Assembly (NCBI GenBank): GCA_004347685.1
Contig: SLTJ01000038.1
Location: forward strand, 1 to 64,000
Length of the DNA: 64,000 bases
Direction of reading: 5' to 3'
Source of the DNA: Clostridia bacterium
GTDB taxonomy: Bacteria; Bacillota; DSM-521; Neomoorellales; SLTJ01
Shown here: piece by piece, positions 53,795-64,000 of the stretch
Numbering within the stretch: the stretch's first letter is position 1
Layout: each line of letters starts with the position of its first letter
Made by a program: the position numbers and the translations under genes
The notes under the pieces: model-generated
Told to the model about the DNA's origin: nothing
Databases searched by the model: none
What the model saw: the letters and a program-made list of their open reading frames with translations, nothing else

Positions 53795-54661
53795 GTGGAG
53801 GAACTGGTAATCATTACTGGCCTGTCCGGGGCGGGAAAGACGCAGGCCATTCGCTGCCTAGAAGATCTGGGGTATTTTTGCGTGGATAACCTATTGCCGG
53901 GTCTGGTACCGAAGTTCGTGGAACTGCTGGATGAGGCCCAGGAGCATCTGAAGCAGGCGGCTGTGGTCATGGATATTCGTGGCGGGAGGTTTTTCAGCTC
54001 CGTTTTTGAGGCCCTCGATTATCTGGATACCAGCGGCATCAAGTACGAAATCCTGTTCCTTGAAGCCACGGACGAAGCCCTGGTTCGCCGCTATAAAGAG
54101 ACACGCCGCCGCCACCCCCTGACGCCGGAAGGACGCATCCTGGAAGGGATCATGGAGGAAAGGCACCGGCTGGAGGAGTTACGGGGCCGGGCCAGCAAGA
54201 TCATTGATACGTCAGAACTGGCCCCCCTCGAGCTGCGGGAGCAACTCCGGGAACTGTACGCGGAGGACCGGCAGGCGCGGCTGGTAGTAACCATTATCTC
54301 CTTCGGATTTAAGTATGGTATTCCGTTGGACGCGGACCTGGTCATAGACGTGCGCTTTCTCCCCAACCCTCACTATGATGAGGCCTTGCGGCCTTTGACC
54401 GGTAAAGACGAAAAGGTGCAGCAGTACGTGCTGGGTTCCGCGGTAACCCATACCTTCCTGGAGAACTTTATCGCCCTTCTCAGCTTTCTGCTGCCGTACT
54501 ATATCCAGGAAGGCAAGTCGCACCTGGTGGTGGCCATCGGCTGCACCGGCGGGCAGCATCGTTCGGTGGTCCTGGCCGAGAAGGTAGCCGAAGCCCTGCG
54601 GGAAAAGAAATACCGGGTTACCCTCAAGCATCGCGACGTATTGCGGAGGGGTTCCGGGTAG
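53795..54661 (+). CDS. rapZ: RapZ/YvcJ family nucleotide-binding protein
   Basis: 288 residues from GTG 53795. Walker A G-L-S-G-A-G-K-T near residue 10, D-N-L-L-P as in the family, S-F-G-F-K-Y-G-I-P and G-C-T-G-G-Q-H-R-S. In Gram-negatives RapZ controls GlmS through sRNA decay; YvcJ in Bacillus affects competence. Usually followed by yvcK then whiA, but yvcK is absent here. Confidence 0.95.
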   Translation: MEELVIITGLSGAGKTQAIRCLEDLGYFCVDNLLPGLVPKFVELLDEAQEHLKQAAVVMDIRGGRFFSSVFEALDYLDTSGIKYEILFLEATDEALVRRYKETRRRHPLTPEGRILEGIMEERHRLEELRGRASKIIDTSELAPLELREQLRELYAEDRQARLVVTIISFGFKYGIPLDADLVIDVRFLPNPHYDEALRPLTGKDEKVQQYVLGSAVTHTFLENFIALLSFLLPYYIQEGKSHLVVAIGCTGGQHRSVVLAEKVAEALREKKYRVTLKHRDVLRRGSG

Positions 54662-54790
54662 TAGAGGGGGCAAACCCCTGAGGGCGGTAGCCATGCCGTT
54701 AGGCAGAAAGCTTTCTTCGGGAATCATCAGGCACTCACCCGGCACTCACCTAGTACAAGGCAAGTGGTACCCACCGTGGGAGGCGCGGGA

Positions 54791-55753
54791 ATGTCCTTCT
54801 CTGACCAGGTAAAGGAGGAACTGGCCCGGGTTTTACCCGAAAGGAAATGCTGCCAGGCGGCCGAGTTGGCCGCGCTATTGTACCTGGACAGCACCTTGAG
54901 CCTGGGGGCACCGGGCGAGCTGGGGCTGAGCCTGACCACCAGGAATGCGGCCGTGGCCCGGAAATTCTACCGCCTGGCCAAATCCTATTTTTCCTGCCGG
55001 CCCCGCATCCGGGTAACCAAGAGTCAGCGGCTGCGCCCGGGTAATACGTATACCGTATACGTACCCCTGCTGGAACAGGTGCAGGGGGGGCTGAAGGCCT
55101 TGGGCCTGGAACTGGGACACCTGCGCCTGGCCAGCCCGCCGGCCGGCCTGGTGAGCCGGCCCTGTTGCCAGCGGGCCTTCCTGCGGGGAGCCTTTCTGGG
55201 AGCCGGGTCCCTGAGCAAGCCCCAGAGCCCTTATCACTTGGAGGTGGTCGCCAGCCAGCAGGAACGCCTGGCAGTGGTGGCCAGGCTGATGCGGGAACAC
55301 GGCCTCAGCCCGAGGCTGACGTGGCGGAAGGGCCAGCACGTCCTTTACCTGAAGGAAGCCGAACAGATCTCTGAATTGCTGAACCTCATGGGGGCGCCGG
55401 CCAGTCTGCTGCAATGGGAAAACGTGCGTGTCCTCAAGGAGATGCGCAATGAGATCAACCGGCTGGTTAATTGCGATGCCGCCAACGTGGCCAAGTCCGT
55501 GGTCACTGGGACCCGCCAGGCAGCCAAGATAACTTACCTGACCGAACACTACGACCTGGAGAAACTGTCGCCCCGATTACGAGAAGTGGCCAGGTTGCGT
55601 TTGGTCTATCCGGACTTCAGCCTGCAAGAGTTGGGCCAGATGCTTGAACCCAGGGCCAGCAAATCGGCGGTGAACCACCGCCTGCGCCGCCTGGAGAGCC
55701 TGGCCGACGCGTTGCGGGCCGAAAAGGAGGCCGCCCCGCCAGCGGACGGATGA
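54791..55753 (+). CDS. whiA: DNA-binding protein WhiA
   Basis: 320 residues from ATG 54791 (GGGAGGCG upstream). Opens S-F-S-D-Q-V-K-E-E-L, the middle region is the LAGLIDADG-like fold (C-C-Q-R-A-F-L-R-G-A-F-L-G-A-G), and the C-terminal HTH has S-L-Q-E-L-G-Q-M and S-K-S-A-V-N-H-R-L-R-R-L. In Firmicutes it affects division and chromosome segregation. Part of the uvrC-rapZ-whiA string. Confidence 0.95.
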   Translation: MSFSDQVKEELARVLPERKCCQAAELAALLYLDSTLSLGAPGELGLSLTTRNAAVARKFYRLAKSYFSCRPRIRVTKSQRLRPGNTYTVYVPLLEQVQGGLKALGLELGHLRLASPPAGLVSRPCCQRAFLRGAFLGAGSLSKPQSPYHLEVVASQQERLAVVARLMREHGLSPRLTWRKGQHVLYLKEAEQISELLNLMGAPASLLQWENVRVLKEMRNEINRLVNCDAANVAKSVVTGTRQAAKITYLTEHYDLEKLSPRLREVARLRLVYPDFSLQELGQMLEPRASKSAVNHRLRRLESLADALRAEKEAAPPADG

Positions 55754-55766
55754 GAGGTAACCGAGC

Positions 55767-56258
55767 TTGAGACGACTGGAACGCTATCCCGTCACCGGGA
55801 AAAACTCAATGCAGTTCTGGCCCCGGGTGGTATCCCCCTGGCGCATGGTCAAGAACTTCGTGGTGATCGAGATCGGGCGGTATATCCCGGTTCTTTCCTG
55901 GAAGAACTCCCTGTACCGCCGCTTCCTGGGTCTGGACATCGGCTCCGATGCTTCCATTGGCCTCATGGTGATGCTGGATATCTTTCACCCGGACTATATC
56001 AGTATCGGCGCCGGCAGTATTATCGGCTACAACACCACCATCCTCTGCCACGAGTTTCTCCCCCGGGAGTACCGGCTGGGGAGGGTAAGTATCGGGCAGG
56101 GGGTGCTGGTGGGGGCCAACTGTACCATTCTGCCCGGCGTAAGCATTGGCGACGGAGCCGTGGTGGCGGCCCATTCCCTGGTGAACCGGGATATCCCGCC
56201 GCACACCCTGGCTGGGGGCGTGCCGGCGCGGGTGATCCGCCCTCAGGAAGATCCGTAG
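55767..56258 (+). CDS. Left-handed beta-helix (hexapeptide) acyltransferase
   Basis: 163 residues from TTG 55767. Hexapeptide repeats run through the centre (I-G-S-D-A-S-I-G, I-G-A-G-S-I-I-G-Y, V-L-V-G-A-N-C-T-I-L-P-G-V-S-I-G-D-G-A-V-V-A-A) and end V-P-A-R-V-I-R, the acetyltransferase tail. Begins 13 bases after whiA. O- or N-acetyl transfer, substrate unknown. Confidence 0.88.
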   Translation: MRRLERYPVTGKNSMQFWPRVVSPWRMVKNFVVIEIGRYIPVLSWKNSLYRRFLGLDIGSDASIGLMVMLDIFHPDYISIGAGSIIGYNTTILCHEFLPREYRLGRVSIGQGVLVGANCTILPGVSIGDGAVVAAHSLVNRDIPPHTLAGGVPARVIRPQEDP

Positions 56259-56422
56259 GTGGCGGCCCGCAAAGCTTCGTCCGGCTTTTTCGGGTCAGCC
56301 GTCCGGTGCTTACGTAACCGCCAAGATACGCTCCGCTCCGTACATGCGTCGCCTTCGCGCCGGGCGAAACCTTTCGGCAACTTGCTCCCAGACCTATTCT
56401 ACTGAAAGCAGGGCTGTCGGCC

Positions 56423-57025
56423 ATGTTGAACCTGGTTCAGGCCTTATGGGACACCCTCTGGCACCACCCCTTTCGCCGCCGTTTCCTCTGGTTTCTCCTG
56501 GTGGTGAACGCCATCGGAGCGGTGTCAGGCTATTTTTGGTACGAAAACCAGTTGGCCACCACGTCCTGGCGCTGGTGGATTTTTGTCCCTGACAGCCCCC
56601 TATCCGCTGCCCTTTTTACCCTGGCCCTGGCCGGGTGGCTGGGTGGCCGCCGCTGGCCGGTATTCTCCCTCTGGGCCTGTACCGCAGTGATCAAATACGG
56701 CATTTGGGCCGTGATTCTAATCTCAGACTACTGGTGGCGCGGCGGCGTGCCCACCTTCCTGGAGTGGATGCTCTGGCTTTCCCATATCGGCATGGCTGTA
56801 GAAGGCATCCTCTATCTCCGGCACCTGCGCCTCCTTCCCTGGCACGTGGCCGCCGTGGGGGCGTGGCTCCTTTTTAATGACTGGGCCGATTACGGGTGGG
56901 GTTTACACCCGTATCTCTACCGGCCGGACCAGTGGACCCTGGCGGTCGTCACGGCCCTCATCCTCACCGTGACTCTTATTGTCGTCCCGTGGAAAAACAT
57001 TTATCGGGCAAAGCAGGAGATATAG
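56423..57025 (+). CDS. DUF1405 (YpjA-like) membrane protein
   Basis: 200 residues from ATG 56423. About six hydrophobic helices, with aromatic-rich loops (W-Y-E-N-Q-L, W-W-I-F-V-P-D-S-P) and D-Y-G-W-G-L-H-P-Y that match the DUF1405 family. It stands alone between the acyltransferase and rpoN. Function unknown. Confidence 0.83.
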   Translation: MLNLVQALWDTLWHHPFRRRFLWFLLVVNAIGAVSGYFWYENQLATTSWRWWIFVPDSPLSAALFTLALAGWLGGRRWPVFSLWACTAVIKYGIWAVILISDYWWRGGVPTFLEWMLWLSHIGMAVEGILYLRHLRLLPWHVAAVGAWLLFNDWADYGWGLHPYLYRPDQWTLAVVTALILTVTLIVVPWKNIYRAKQEI

Positions 57026-57193
57026 GGAAAGAAACGAATACAGATATGTAGAGGGTTTTCTCCCAAGAGACAAACGACTAAGCCGGAGGCAAGCCTACGT
57101 GGCTGAGTTGGGGCGGGTATGCCTCAGGTTTTAATAAAATCTTCAATTCTGTACTTTGTAGGAACAGGCTGGAGAAGGAAGGGACATACGGGG

Positions 57194-58579
57194 ATGCGCA
57201 CGAATTACGGATTAAACCTGGAGCAGAGCCAGAGATTGATTATGACCCCGGAACTGCGGCAGGCCATGGCGGTGCTGCAGCTCCCGGCCATGGAACTGGC
57301 CGATTACGTGGAACAGGTGCTCAGGGATAATCCGGTACTGGAAATGCGCGAAGACGGCGAGGACAGCCCGGCGGAAAATGTTCCGGCCGAGGAATGGGAG
57401 TGGGAGGATTATTTCCACGATACCAGCGACCTTGGCTACCTCCGCCCGGCCGGAGAGAGTAAGAGTGGGTTCACCCTGGAGAACATCGTATCTGAAAGTC
57501 CCACCCTGCATGACCACCTGAGGTGGCAGTTGCAGGTGAGCCCCTGCACTAGGTTTCAGCAGGCCATCGGCGAGTTTCTGATCGGCAACATTGATGATAA
57601 CGGCTACCTGTGCGTTTCCCTGGAAGAAGCGGCCAGGATATTACAGGTAAACCCGGCCCAGGTGCAAAAAGTGCTGGCGCTGGTCCAGAATTTTGATCCG
57701 CCGGGCGTGGGGGCGCGTAACCTCACCGAGTGTTTGCTGCTGCAATTGGAGCGGCGCGGCGCGGTAGATCTCAAGGTTAAGCAGGTGATAAGTTTTCACC
57801 TTCCGGACTTGGCGGCCGGCAAGCTCAACCGGGTGGCCAAGAGCCTTAACATTAGCCTGGTGGAAGCCCAGCGCATAGCCGATGTCATTCGCTCTCTGGA
57901 TCCCAAGCCGGGGAGAGTTTACGGCGGCTACCAGGATGTGCGCTACATTGTCCCGGACGTGACCATTGAAAAGGTGGAGGGGCAGTATGTGGTGACGATC
58001 AACGACGGGGTGGCCAGCCGGGTGACCATCAGCCCCACCTACCAGGCTATCCTGCGGCGGGGCGGGGAATGTGAGTGCGATCCCCAGACGCGGAAGTTTA
58101 TCGAGAGCAGGTTAGAAGCAGCGGCTTGGCTGATCCGTTGTATTGAACAGCGACGCGTGACCCTTTACCGCGTTGCCTGTTGCCTGACGGAACTCCAGCG
58201 CGATTTTCTCGATCGGGGCGTAAAATGCCTCAAGCCTTTGACCCTCAAGGAAGTGGCGGCCATGCTGGGCCTTCACGAATCCACCGTCAGCCGCGCCACG
58301 GCGAACAAATACGTGCAGACCCCGCAGGGCGTTTTTGAACTGAAGTTTTTCTTCGACAGCGGCGTGAAACGCCAGGCTAACCTCCCTGACGCCTCCTCGG
58401 AAAGCATCAAGCGCCTGATATCCGAACTGGTAGCCGCCGAGGACCAGCACCACCCCTTGAGCGACCAGCAACTGGTAAACCTCCTGCGCCAGCGGGGCAT
58501 CCAGATCGCCCGGCGCACAGTGGCCAAATACCGGGACCAGGCAGGCATCCCCTCAGCCCCCAAGCGCCGGCGGTACTGA
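57194..58579 (+). CDS. rpoN: RNA polymerase sigma-54 factor
   Basis: 461 residues from ATG 57194. Region I Gln-rich activator-interaction helix (Q-S-Q-R-L-I-M-T-P-E-L-R-Q-A-M-A-V-L-Q), an acidic region II, the core-binding region III (D-D-N-G-Y-L, D-P-P-G-V-G-A-R-N-L) and the C-terminal HTH with the RpoN box A-R-R-T-V-A-K-Y-R. Requires bEBP activators and -24/-12 promoters; no such activator gene lies in the window. The gap of 168 bases upstream shows no certain promoter. Confidence 0.95.
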   Translation: MRTNYGLNLEQSQRLIMTPELRQAMAVLQLPAMELADYVEQVLRDNPVLEMREDGEDSPAENVPAEEWEWEDYFHDTSDLGYLRPAGESKSGFTLENIVSESPTLHDHLRWQLQVSPCTRFQQAIGEFLIGNIDDNGYLCVSLEEAARILQVNPAQVQKVLALVQNFDPPGVGARNLTECLLLQLERRGAVDLKVKQVISFHLPDLAAGKLNRVAKSLNISLVEAQRIADVIRSLDPKPGRVYGGYQDVRYIVPDVTIEKVEGQYVVTINDGVASRVTISPTYQAILRRGGECECDPQTRKFIESRLEAAAWLIRCIEQRRVTLYRVACCLTELQRDFLDRGVKCLKPLTLKEVAAMLGLHESTVSRATANKYVQTPQGVFELKFFFDSGVKRQANLPDASSESIKRLISELVAAEDQHHPLSDQQLVNLLRQRGIQIARRTVAKYRDQAGIPSAPKRRRY

Positions 58580-58763
58580 GAGAATCCCATCTTCCCAGGC
58601 CTCATTCTCGTAACTACCCCGAAATCTTTCTGGCGTACTGCTAAAGCCAGGAGCGATTTTGATGGAACGGCAAGAGCTCCGCTGGTAGAAAAGAAAGCAC
58701 GCAGATAGAGTTTGTCCGCGCCTGCCTTGAGGCCGGGGCTGGGGCGGAACCGCGGCTGGTACT

Positions 58764-58931
58764 GGCGGTTCGGAGTTCCTGGAGAGCCGCTTTGGGGAGT
58801 GCCCGCCATGGGTGGCCGAGAGTCTGGAGAGCATTGCGGACCCGGAGCGCCTAAGGAAGCTGCGGTGGGAGGTCTTTAGCGCCAGTTCCCTGGAACAAGC
58901 TCAGGAGATTATCCGGGATGTGTTGAGCTAA
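58764..58931 (+). pseudogene. DUF4351-like C-terminal remnant
   Basis: About 55 codons read F-L-E-S-R-F-G-E-C-P-P-W-V-A-E-S-L-E-S-I, then D-P-E-R-L-R-K-L-R-W and A-S-S-L-E-Q-A-Q-E-I-I to a stop at 58929-58931. The pattern (R-F-G, P-x-W-V, L-E-x-A) is that of DUF4351 in Rpn-type nuclease-like genes, whose main body is missing upstream. A gene here has been lost between rpoN and gap, where other Firmicutes carry cggR. Confidence 0.55.
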
Positions 58932-59018
58932 GTCCGATAGGACATAGGATAGAGAGACAATGGGCCTGGTGAATACGTCGCCGGGCCATCCGTGGATAAG
59001 GATACAGCATAATGGCAA

Positions 59019-59046
59019 AGGCGGTCGGGCCGCGGCCTGTTTTTTT
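59019..59046 (+). terminator. Terminator before the glycolytic operon
   Basis: A GC-rich imperfect stem (AGGC...GCCT ends, 59019-59038) is followed by seven T. It closes transcription from the rpoN side. Confidence 0.6.
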
Positions 59047-59093
59047 ATGCCTGGCCGAAAGGAATTCCGGTGGCCAATGTGGAAATATGAACC

Positions 59094-59130
59094 ATGCCTG
59101 AGGCATACCGCCGGGTTTTACGGGTATAAT
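59094..59130 (+). promoter_or_regulatory. gap promoter with overlapping palindrome
   Basis: TATAAT at 59125-59130 is 35 bases before the gap start. The perfect palindrome ATGCCT-G-AGGCAT at 59094-59106 takes the -35 place, and no -35 hexamer is visible. This suggests control by a DNA-binding regulator, identity unknown. Confidence 0.55.
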
Positions 59131-59149
59131 GAGTTTAACAGTTTTCTAA

Positions 59150-60172
<1,023 letters not shown>

Positions 60173-60198
60173 CCCCGGAAACGAGAGGGTGGATCAGG

Positions 60199-61377
60199 GT
60201 GAACAAACTCACCGTAAGGGACGTAGAGGTTTCCGGAAAAAGAATCCTGGTGCGGGTGGATTTTAACGTTCCCCTGGACGATGCCGGACAGGTGACGGAT
60301 GCTACCCGCATCCGGGCCGCCCGGCCCACGATCAATTACCTGGTGGAAAGGCAGGCCAAGGTAATCCTGGCCTCTCACCTCGGCCGGCCCAAGGGCCAGC
60401 CCGACCCCAAATACAGCCTGGCCCCGGCGGCCCGGTGTTTGAGTGACCTGCTGGGTCGGGAGGTGCGCCTGGCGCCGGACTGCGTGGGGCCGCAGGTCCA
60501 GAGCCTGGTGGCGGTCCTGGACGCCGGTGAAGTCCTGCTGTTGGAGAACCTCCGGTTCCACCCGGAGGAGGAAAAGAACGAGGCCGAATTCGCCCGCGAG
60601 TTGGCTTCCCTGGCCGACCTGTACGTCAACGATGCCTTCGGCACGGCCCATCGCGCCCACGCTTCCACCGCCGGGGTAGCCGCCCACCTGCCGGCGGTGG
60701 CCGGTTTCCTGATGGAAAAGGAAATTATTTTCCTGGAAAAGGTGACCGCTACGCCGCAGCAGCCCCTGGTGGCCTGCCTGGGCGGAGCCAAGGTGTCTGA
60801 TAAGATCGGGGTAATAACCAATCTGTTGGAGGTGGCTGACAAGGTTCTCGTTGGCGGGGGCATGGCCAATACTTTCCTCAAGGCCCAGGGATATGAGGTA
60901 GGGCGCTCCCTGGTGGAGGACGACCGTCTCGAGACGGCCCGGGATATCCTGGCCCGCGGCGGCGACCGGCTGATACTGCCGGAAGACGTGGTGGTGGCCC
61001 CCGAAGGTAAACCCGGCGTTCCCTACCGCGAGGTGGGGGTGGACCAGGTACCGGCGGACTGGATGATCCTGGACATCGGCCCGCGGACAGCCTGGAAGTT
61101 TGCGGCGGCTGTGGAGGGGGCGGCCACAGTTATCTGGAATGGCCCGATGGGCCTGTTCGAGGTGGAGCCCTTTGACCGGGGGACAAAGGCGGTGGCTGAG
61201 GCCATGAGCCGCTGCCCGGGCACAACGGTGGTGGGCGGCGGGGATTCCGTGGCCGCGGTGGAAAAGGCGGGCGTGGCCGATCGGGTAACCCATATTTCCA
61301 CCGGCGGCGGTGCCACCCTGGAGTTCCTGGAGGGCAAGGAACTCCCCGGGGTGGCGGCCTTGAACGACAAGAGATAA
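60199..61377 (+). CDS. pgk: Phosphoglycerate kinase
   Basis: 392 residues from GTG 60199 (GAGAGGGTGG upstream). R-V-D-F-N-V-P-L, S-H-L-G-R-P-K-G, L-L-E-N-L-R-F, L-G-G-A-K-V-S-D-K and G-G-G-D-S-V-A-A motifs present. Makes ATP from 1,3-bisphosphoglycerate. 26 bases after gap. Confidence 0.98.
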   Translation: MNKLTVRDVEVSGKRILVRVDFNVPLDDAGQVTDATRIRAARPTINYLVERQAKVILASHLGRPKGQPDPKYSLAPAARCLSDLLGREVRLAPDCVGPQVQSLVAVLDAGEVLLLENLRFHPEEEKNEAEFARELASLADLYVNDAFGTAHRAHASTAGVAAHLPAVAGFLMEKEIIFLEKVTATPQQPLVACLGGAKVSDKIGVITNLLEVADKVLVGGGMANTFLKAQGYEVGRSLVEDDRLETARDILARGGDRLILPEDVVVAPEGKPGVPYREVGVDQVPADWMILDIGPRTAWKFAAAVEGAATVIWNGPMGLFEVEPFDRGTKAVAEAMSRCPGTTVVGGGDSVAAVEKAGVADRVTHISTGGGATLEFLEGKELPGVAALNDKR

Positions 61378-61389
61378 GGAGAGGGGAAA

Positions 61390-62154
61390 TTGCGTCGTCC
61401 GATTATTGCCGGTAACTGGAAGATGTATAAAGGGCCGGCTGAAACCGCAGCCTTCGTAGCGGAGCTGTGGCCGCAGGTGAGGGAAAACAAAGAGGTGGAG
61501 ATTGTGGTCTGCCCGCCCTTTGTCTCCCTGGAAGCGGCGGTGCGGGCCGGCCGCGACACGGCCATAGCCGTGGGAGCCCAGGATGTCTATTGGGAGAAGC
61601 AGGGAGCATTTACAGGTGAGGTCTCAGCGGGGATGTTGGCCGAGGTTGGGTGCCGCTATGGCCTCGTCGGCCACTCCGAGCGCCGGCAGCTTTTTGGCGA
61701 AACGGATGCCGGGGTGAACCGCAAGGCCAGGGCTCTGCTGGAAGTTAACATAACTCCCATCATTTGTGTGGGTGAAACCCTGGAGCAGCGCGAGCAGGGG
61801 GCGACTGCCCGCGTTTGCCAGGGGCAACTGGAGGCGGCGCTCCAGGGCCTGAGTCCAGAGCAGGTGGGGGGACTGGTGGTGGCCTACGAGCCGGTATGGG
61901 CCATCGGCACGGGCCGCAATGCCACCTCAGCGGATGCCCAAGCGGTCATCGGCGACCTGCGCCGGCTGGTCGTGTCCCTTTGCGGCCCGGAGGCCGGGAA
62001 AAACACCCGCTTTCAGTACGGTGGCAGCGTGAAACCCGGCAACATCGCCGATTTCATGGCCCAGCCTGACATTGACGGCGTCCTGGTAGGCGGGGCCAGC
62101 CTCGTGGTGGCCGACTTTGCGGCCATCATCAACTACCGGGTGGCGGCTGGATGA
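61390..62154 (+). CDS. tpiA: Triose-phosphate isomerase
   Basis: 254 residues from TTG 61390. A-G-N-W-K-M-Y-K at the start, V-G-H-S-E-R-R catalytic His, [11 protein letters not shown] catalytic Glu and phosphate loop, and G-G-S-V-K-P-G-N. Its stop overlaps the gpmI start (ATGA). Confidence 0.98.
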   Translation: MRRPIIAGNWKMYKGPAETAAFVAELWPQVRENKEVEIVVCPPFVSLEAAVRAGRDTAIAVGAQDVYWEKQGAFTGEVSAGMLAEVGCRYGLVGHSERRQLFGETDAGVNRKARALLEVNITPIICVGETLEQREQGATARVCQGQLEAALQGLSPEQVGGLVVAYEPVWAIGTGRNATSADAQAVIGDLRRLVVSLCGPEAGKNTRFQYGGSVKPGNIADFMAQPDIDGVLVGGASLVVADFAAIINYRVAAG

Positions 62155-63698
62155 GCCCCAGACCACTGGTCCTGATAATCATGGATGGCTGGGGCATAAG
62201 TGACGAGCCAGAAGGAAACGCTATCTGTCAAGCCGACCTGCCCCACTACCGGCGTTACTGGCAGGAGTATCCCCATACGTGCCTGGAAGCCTCAGGTGAG
62301 GCGGTGGGCTTGCCGGCCGGCCAGCAGGGCAATTCCGAGGTAGGTCACCTGAATCTGGGCGCTGGCCGGATCGTCTACCAGGATCTCACCCGGATCAGCT
62401 TGGCTATCCGGGAAGGGAGTTTTTTTACCAACCCCGTGCTGGTACAGGCCATGGAAATGGCCCGGCGCCCGGGAAAGGCCTTGCACCTTATGGGGCTGGT
62501 ATCTGACGGCGGGGTGCACAGCCATCTCGACCACCTGCTGGCCCTGCTGAGGATGGCGGTACGGCACGGGGTAGAGCGCCTCCACGTGCACGCCTTTCTC
62601 GACGGCCGGGATGTACCCCCGGCCAGCGCCGGGCCTTACCTGGCGGCAGTGGAAGAAAAGCTGCGTGACCTGGGCCGGGGCGATCTGGCCAGCCTCATGG
62701 GACGGTACTATGCCATGGACCGGGATAAGCGGTGGGAACGTACGGCCAGGGCTTACGGGGCCCTGGTGGCCGGGGACGGTCACCAGGCTGTTTCAGCGGC
62801 GGCAGGGCTGGAAGCGGCCTACGCCCGCGGCCAGACAGATGAATTTGTGGAGCCGACGGTGATCACCGGCGGCTCCGGGCAGCCACGCGGGCTGGTGCGG
62901 CCGGGGGATGCCATTATCTTCTTCAATTTCCGGGCCGACCGGGCGCGGCAACTGACCTGGTCTTTGGTGGACCCTGATTTTACCGCCTTTGTTCGTCCCG
63001 GGGGGTTCCTGGCCCCACGCTTCGTCTGCATGGCGGAGTACGAAGCCACCATTCCGGCGCCGGTGGCCTTTCCGCCTGACAACCTGGCGAATACCCTGGG
63101 CCAGGTCATGTCCCAGGCCGGTTTGCGGCAGTTGCGCCTGGCCGAAACGGAGAAATACGCCCATGTAACCTTTTTCTTTAACGGTGGCGTGGAGGAGCCG
63201 AATCCCGGCGAAGACCGGCTCCTGATCCCCTCTCCCAGGGTGGCCACCTACGATCAGCAGCCGGAAATGAGCGCTTACCAGGTAACCGAAGCCGCACTGG
63301 AAAGGATTGTTACTGGCACCTATGACGTTATTATCATGAATTACGCCAATGCGGATATGGTGGGTCATACCGGTTACCTCCAGGCGGCTGTCAAGGCGGT
63401 TGAGGCAGTGGATGCCTGCCTGGGACGGGTGGTAGAGGCGGTTTTGGACAAAGGCGGCGTGGTTTTGCTCACAGCCGACCACGGCAACGCGGAAAAAATG
63501 ATTGAAGCGGAAACGGGCGAGCCCCACACGGCCCATACCACGAATCCTGTCCCCTTCATCTTGATCGGCGGTCAGGCCGGAGGGGTTACCCTGCGCTCCG
63601 GGGGCGCCCTGCGGGACGTGGCCCCCACCATGCTGGGCCTTCTCGGCCTGCCGCAGCCGCGGGAAATGACCGGGAGGACTTTGATCAAACGTCAGTAA
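62151..63698 (+). CDS. gpmI: 2,3-bisphosphoglycerate-independent phosphoglycerate mutase
   Basis: 515 residues from ATG 62151. Mn-dependent alkaline phosphatase fold: I-M-D-G-W-G at the start, the nucleophile S in [17 protein letters not shown], and T-A-D-H-G-N-A-E near the end. Interconverts 3- and 2-phosphoglycerate. Coupled to tpiA and followed by eno after 22 bases. Confidence 0.98.
   Translation: MSPRPLVLIIMDGWGISDEPEGNAICQADLPHYRRYWQEYPHTCLEASGEAVGLPAGQQGNSEVGHLNLGAGRIVYQDLTRISLAIREGSFFTNPVLVQAMEMARRPGKALHLMGLVSDGGVHSHLDHLLALLRMAVRHGVERLHVHAFLDGRDVPPASAGPYLAAVEEKLRDLGRGDLASLMGRYYAMDRDKRWERTARAYGALVAGDGHQAVSAAAGLEAAYARGQTDEFVEPTVITGGSGQPRGLVRPGDAIIFFNFRADRARQLTWSLVDPDFTAFVRPGGFLAPRFVCMAEYEATIPAPVAFPPDNLANTLGQVMSQAGLRQLRLAETEKYAHVTFFFNGGVEEPNPGEDRLLIPSPRVATYDQQPEMSAYQVTEAALERIVTGTYDVIIMNYANADMVGHTGYLQAAVKAVEAVDACLGRVVEAVLDKGGVVLLTADHGNAEKMIEAETGEPHTAHTTNPVPFILIGGQAGGVTLRSGGALRDVAPTMLGLLGLPQPREMTGRTLIKRQ

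Positions 63699-64000
<302 letters not shown>

Overview
The window looks like a GC-rich (roughly 60% by eye) chromosome segment from an anaerobic, endospore-forming Firmicute of the Moorella / Desulfotomaculum type. This rests on strong purine-rich ribosome binding sites with many TTG and GTG starts, a cotJABC spore-coat cluster, DUF3243 and DUF1405 proteins, long-form HPF beside secA and prfB, uvrBA-uvrC-rapZ-whiA synteny, rpoN beside a gap-pgk-tpiA-gpmI-eno operon, split transketolase, class 1B PyrK/PyrD, and an EtfBA plus membrane FeS (FadF-like) module. The genus is not fixed by the sequence.

Layout. 1-5000 is an accessory patch: a truncated gene at the left edge, a structured leader before an unknown protein, an atypical radical SAM protein, a tRNA-Val 3' half next to a broken tyrosine integrase (an old integration scar), a small excisionase-like HTH gene and a DUF4258 / YgiT-type zinc-finger pair. 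4927-8151 (minus) is gnd-zwf-cyclase, an oxidative pentose phosphate operon. 8443-11789 holds a continuous Nif3-RNase HI reading frame and a DegS/DegU-like two-component pair. 11958-14134 (minus) is cotJABC, DUF3243 and a macro-domain protein. cinA follows.

15547-24130 is the most unusual region. Tandem DnaA boxes precede a sigma-70 factor with a duplicated region-1.1-like module. Only 27 bp later begins a decayed BREX type 4-like phage-defence locus: a frameshifted PAPS-reductase-type brxP, two tandem DUF4007 genes, a BrxC-like ATPase with a frameshifted end, and only the C-terminus of brxL. pglZ is missing, presumably lost in the deletion that joined brxC to brxL. The locus is probably no longer functional as BREX, while the sigma factor is intact.

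24330-38700 returns to core genes: csp, hpf, an unknown conserved-looking protein, secA, prfB (with the classic +1 frameshift), an ABC1 kinase, ferredoxin, a YitT-type membrane protein, split transketolase, ftsEX, a C-terminal processing protease and isocitrate dehydrogenase. 38705-44899 carries pyrK-pyrD and etfB-etfA-fadF, the last preceded by a 204-nt element closed by a 13-bp inverted repeat. 45089-58579 carries a glycosyltransferase, a CBS protein, uvrB-uvrA-uvrC-rapZ-whiA, a hexapeptide acyltransferase, a DUF1405 protein and rpoN. From 59165 to the right edge runs the lower-glycolysis operon, ending inside eno.
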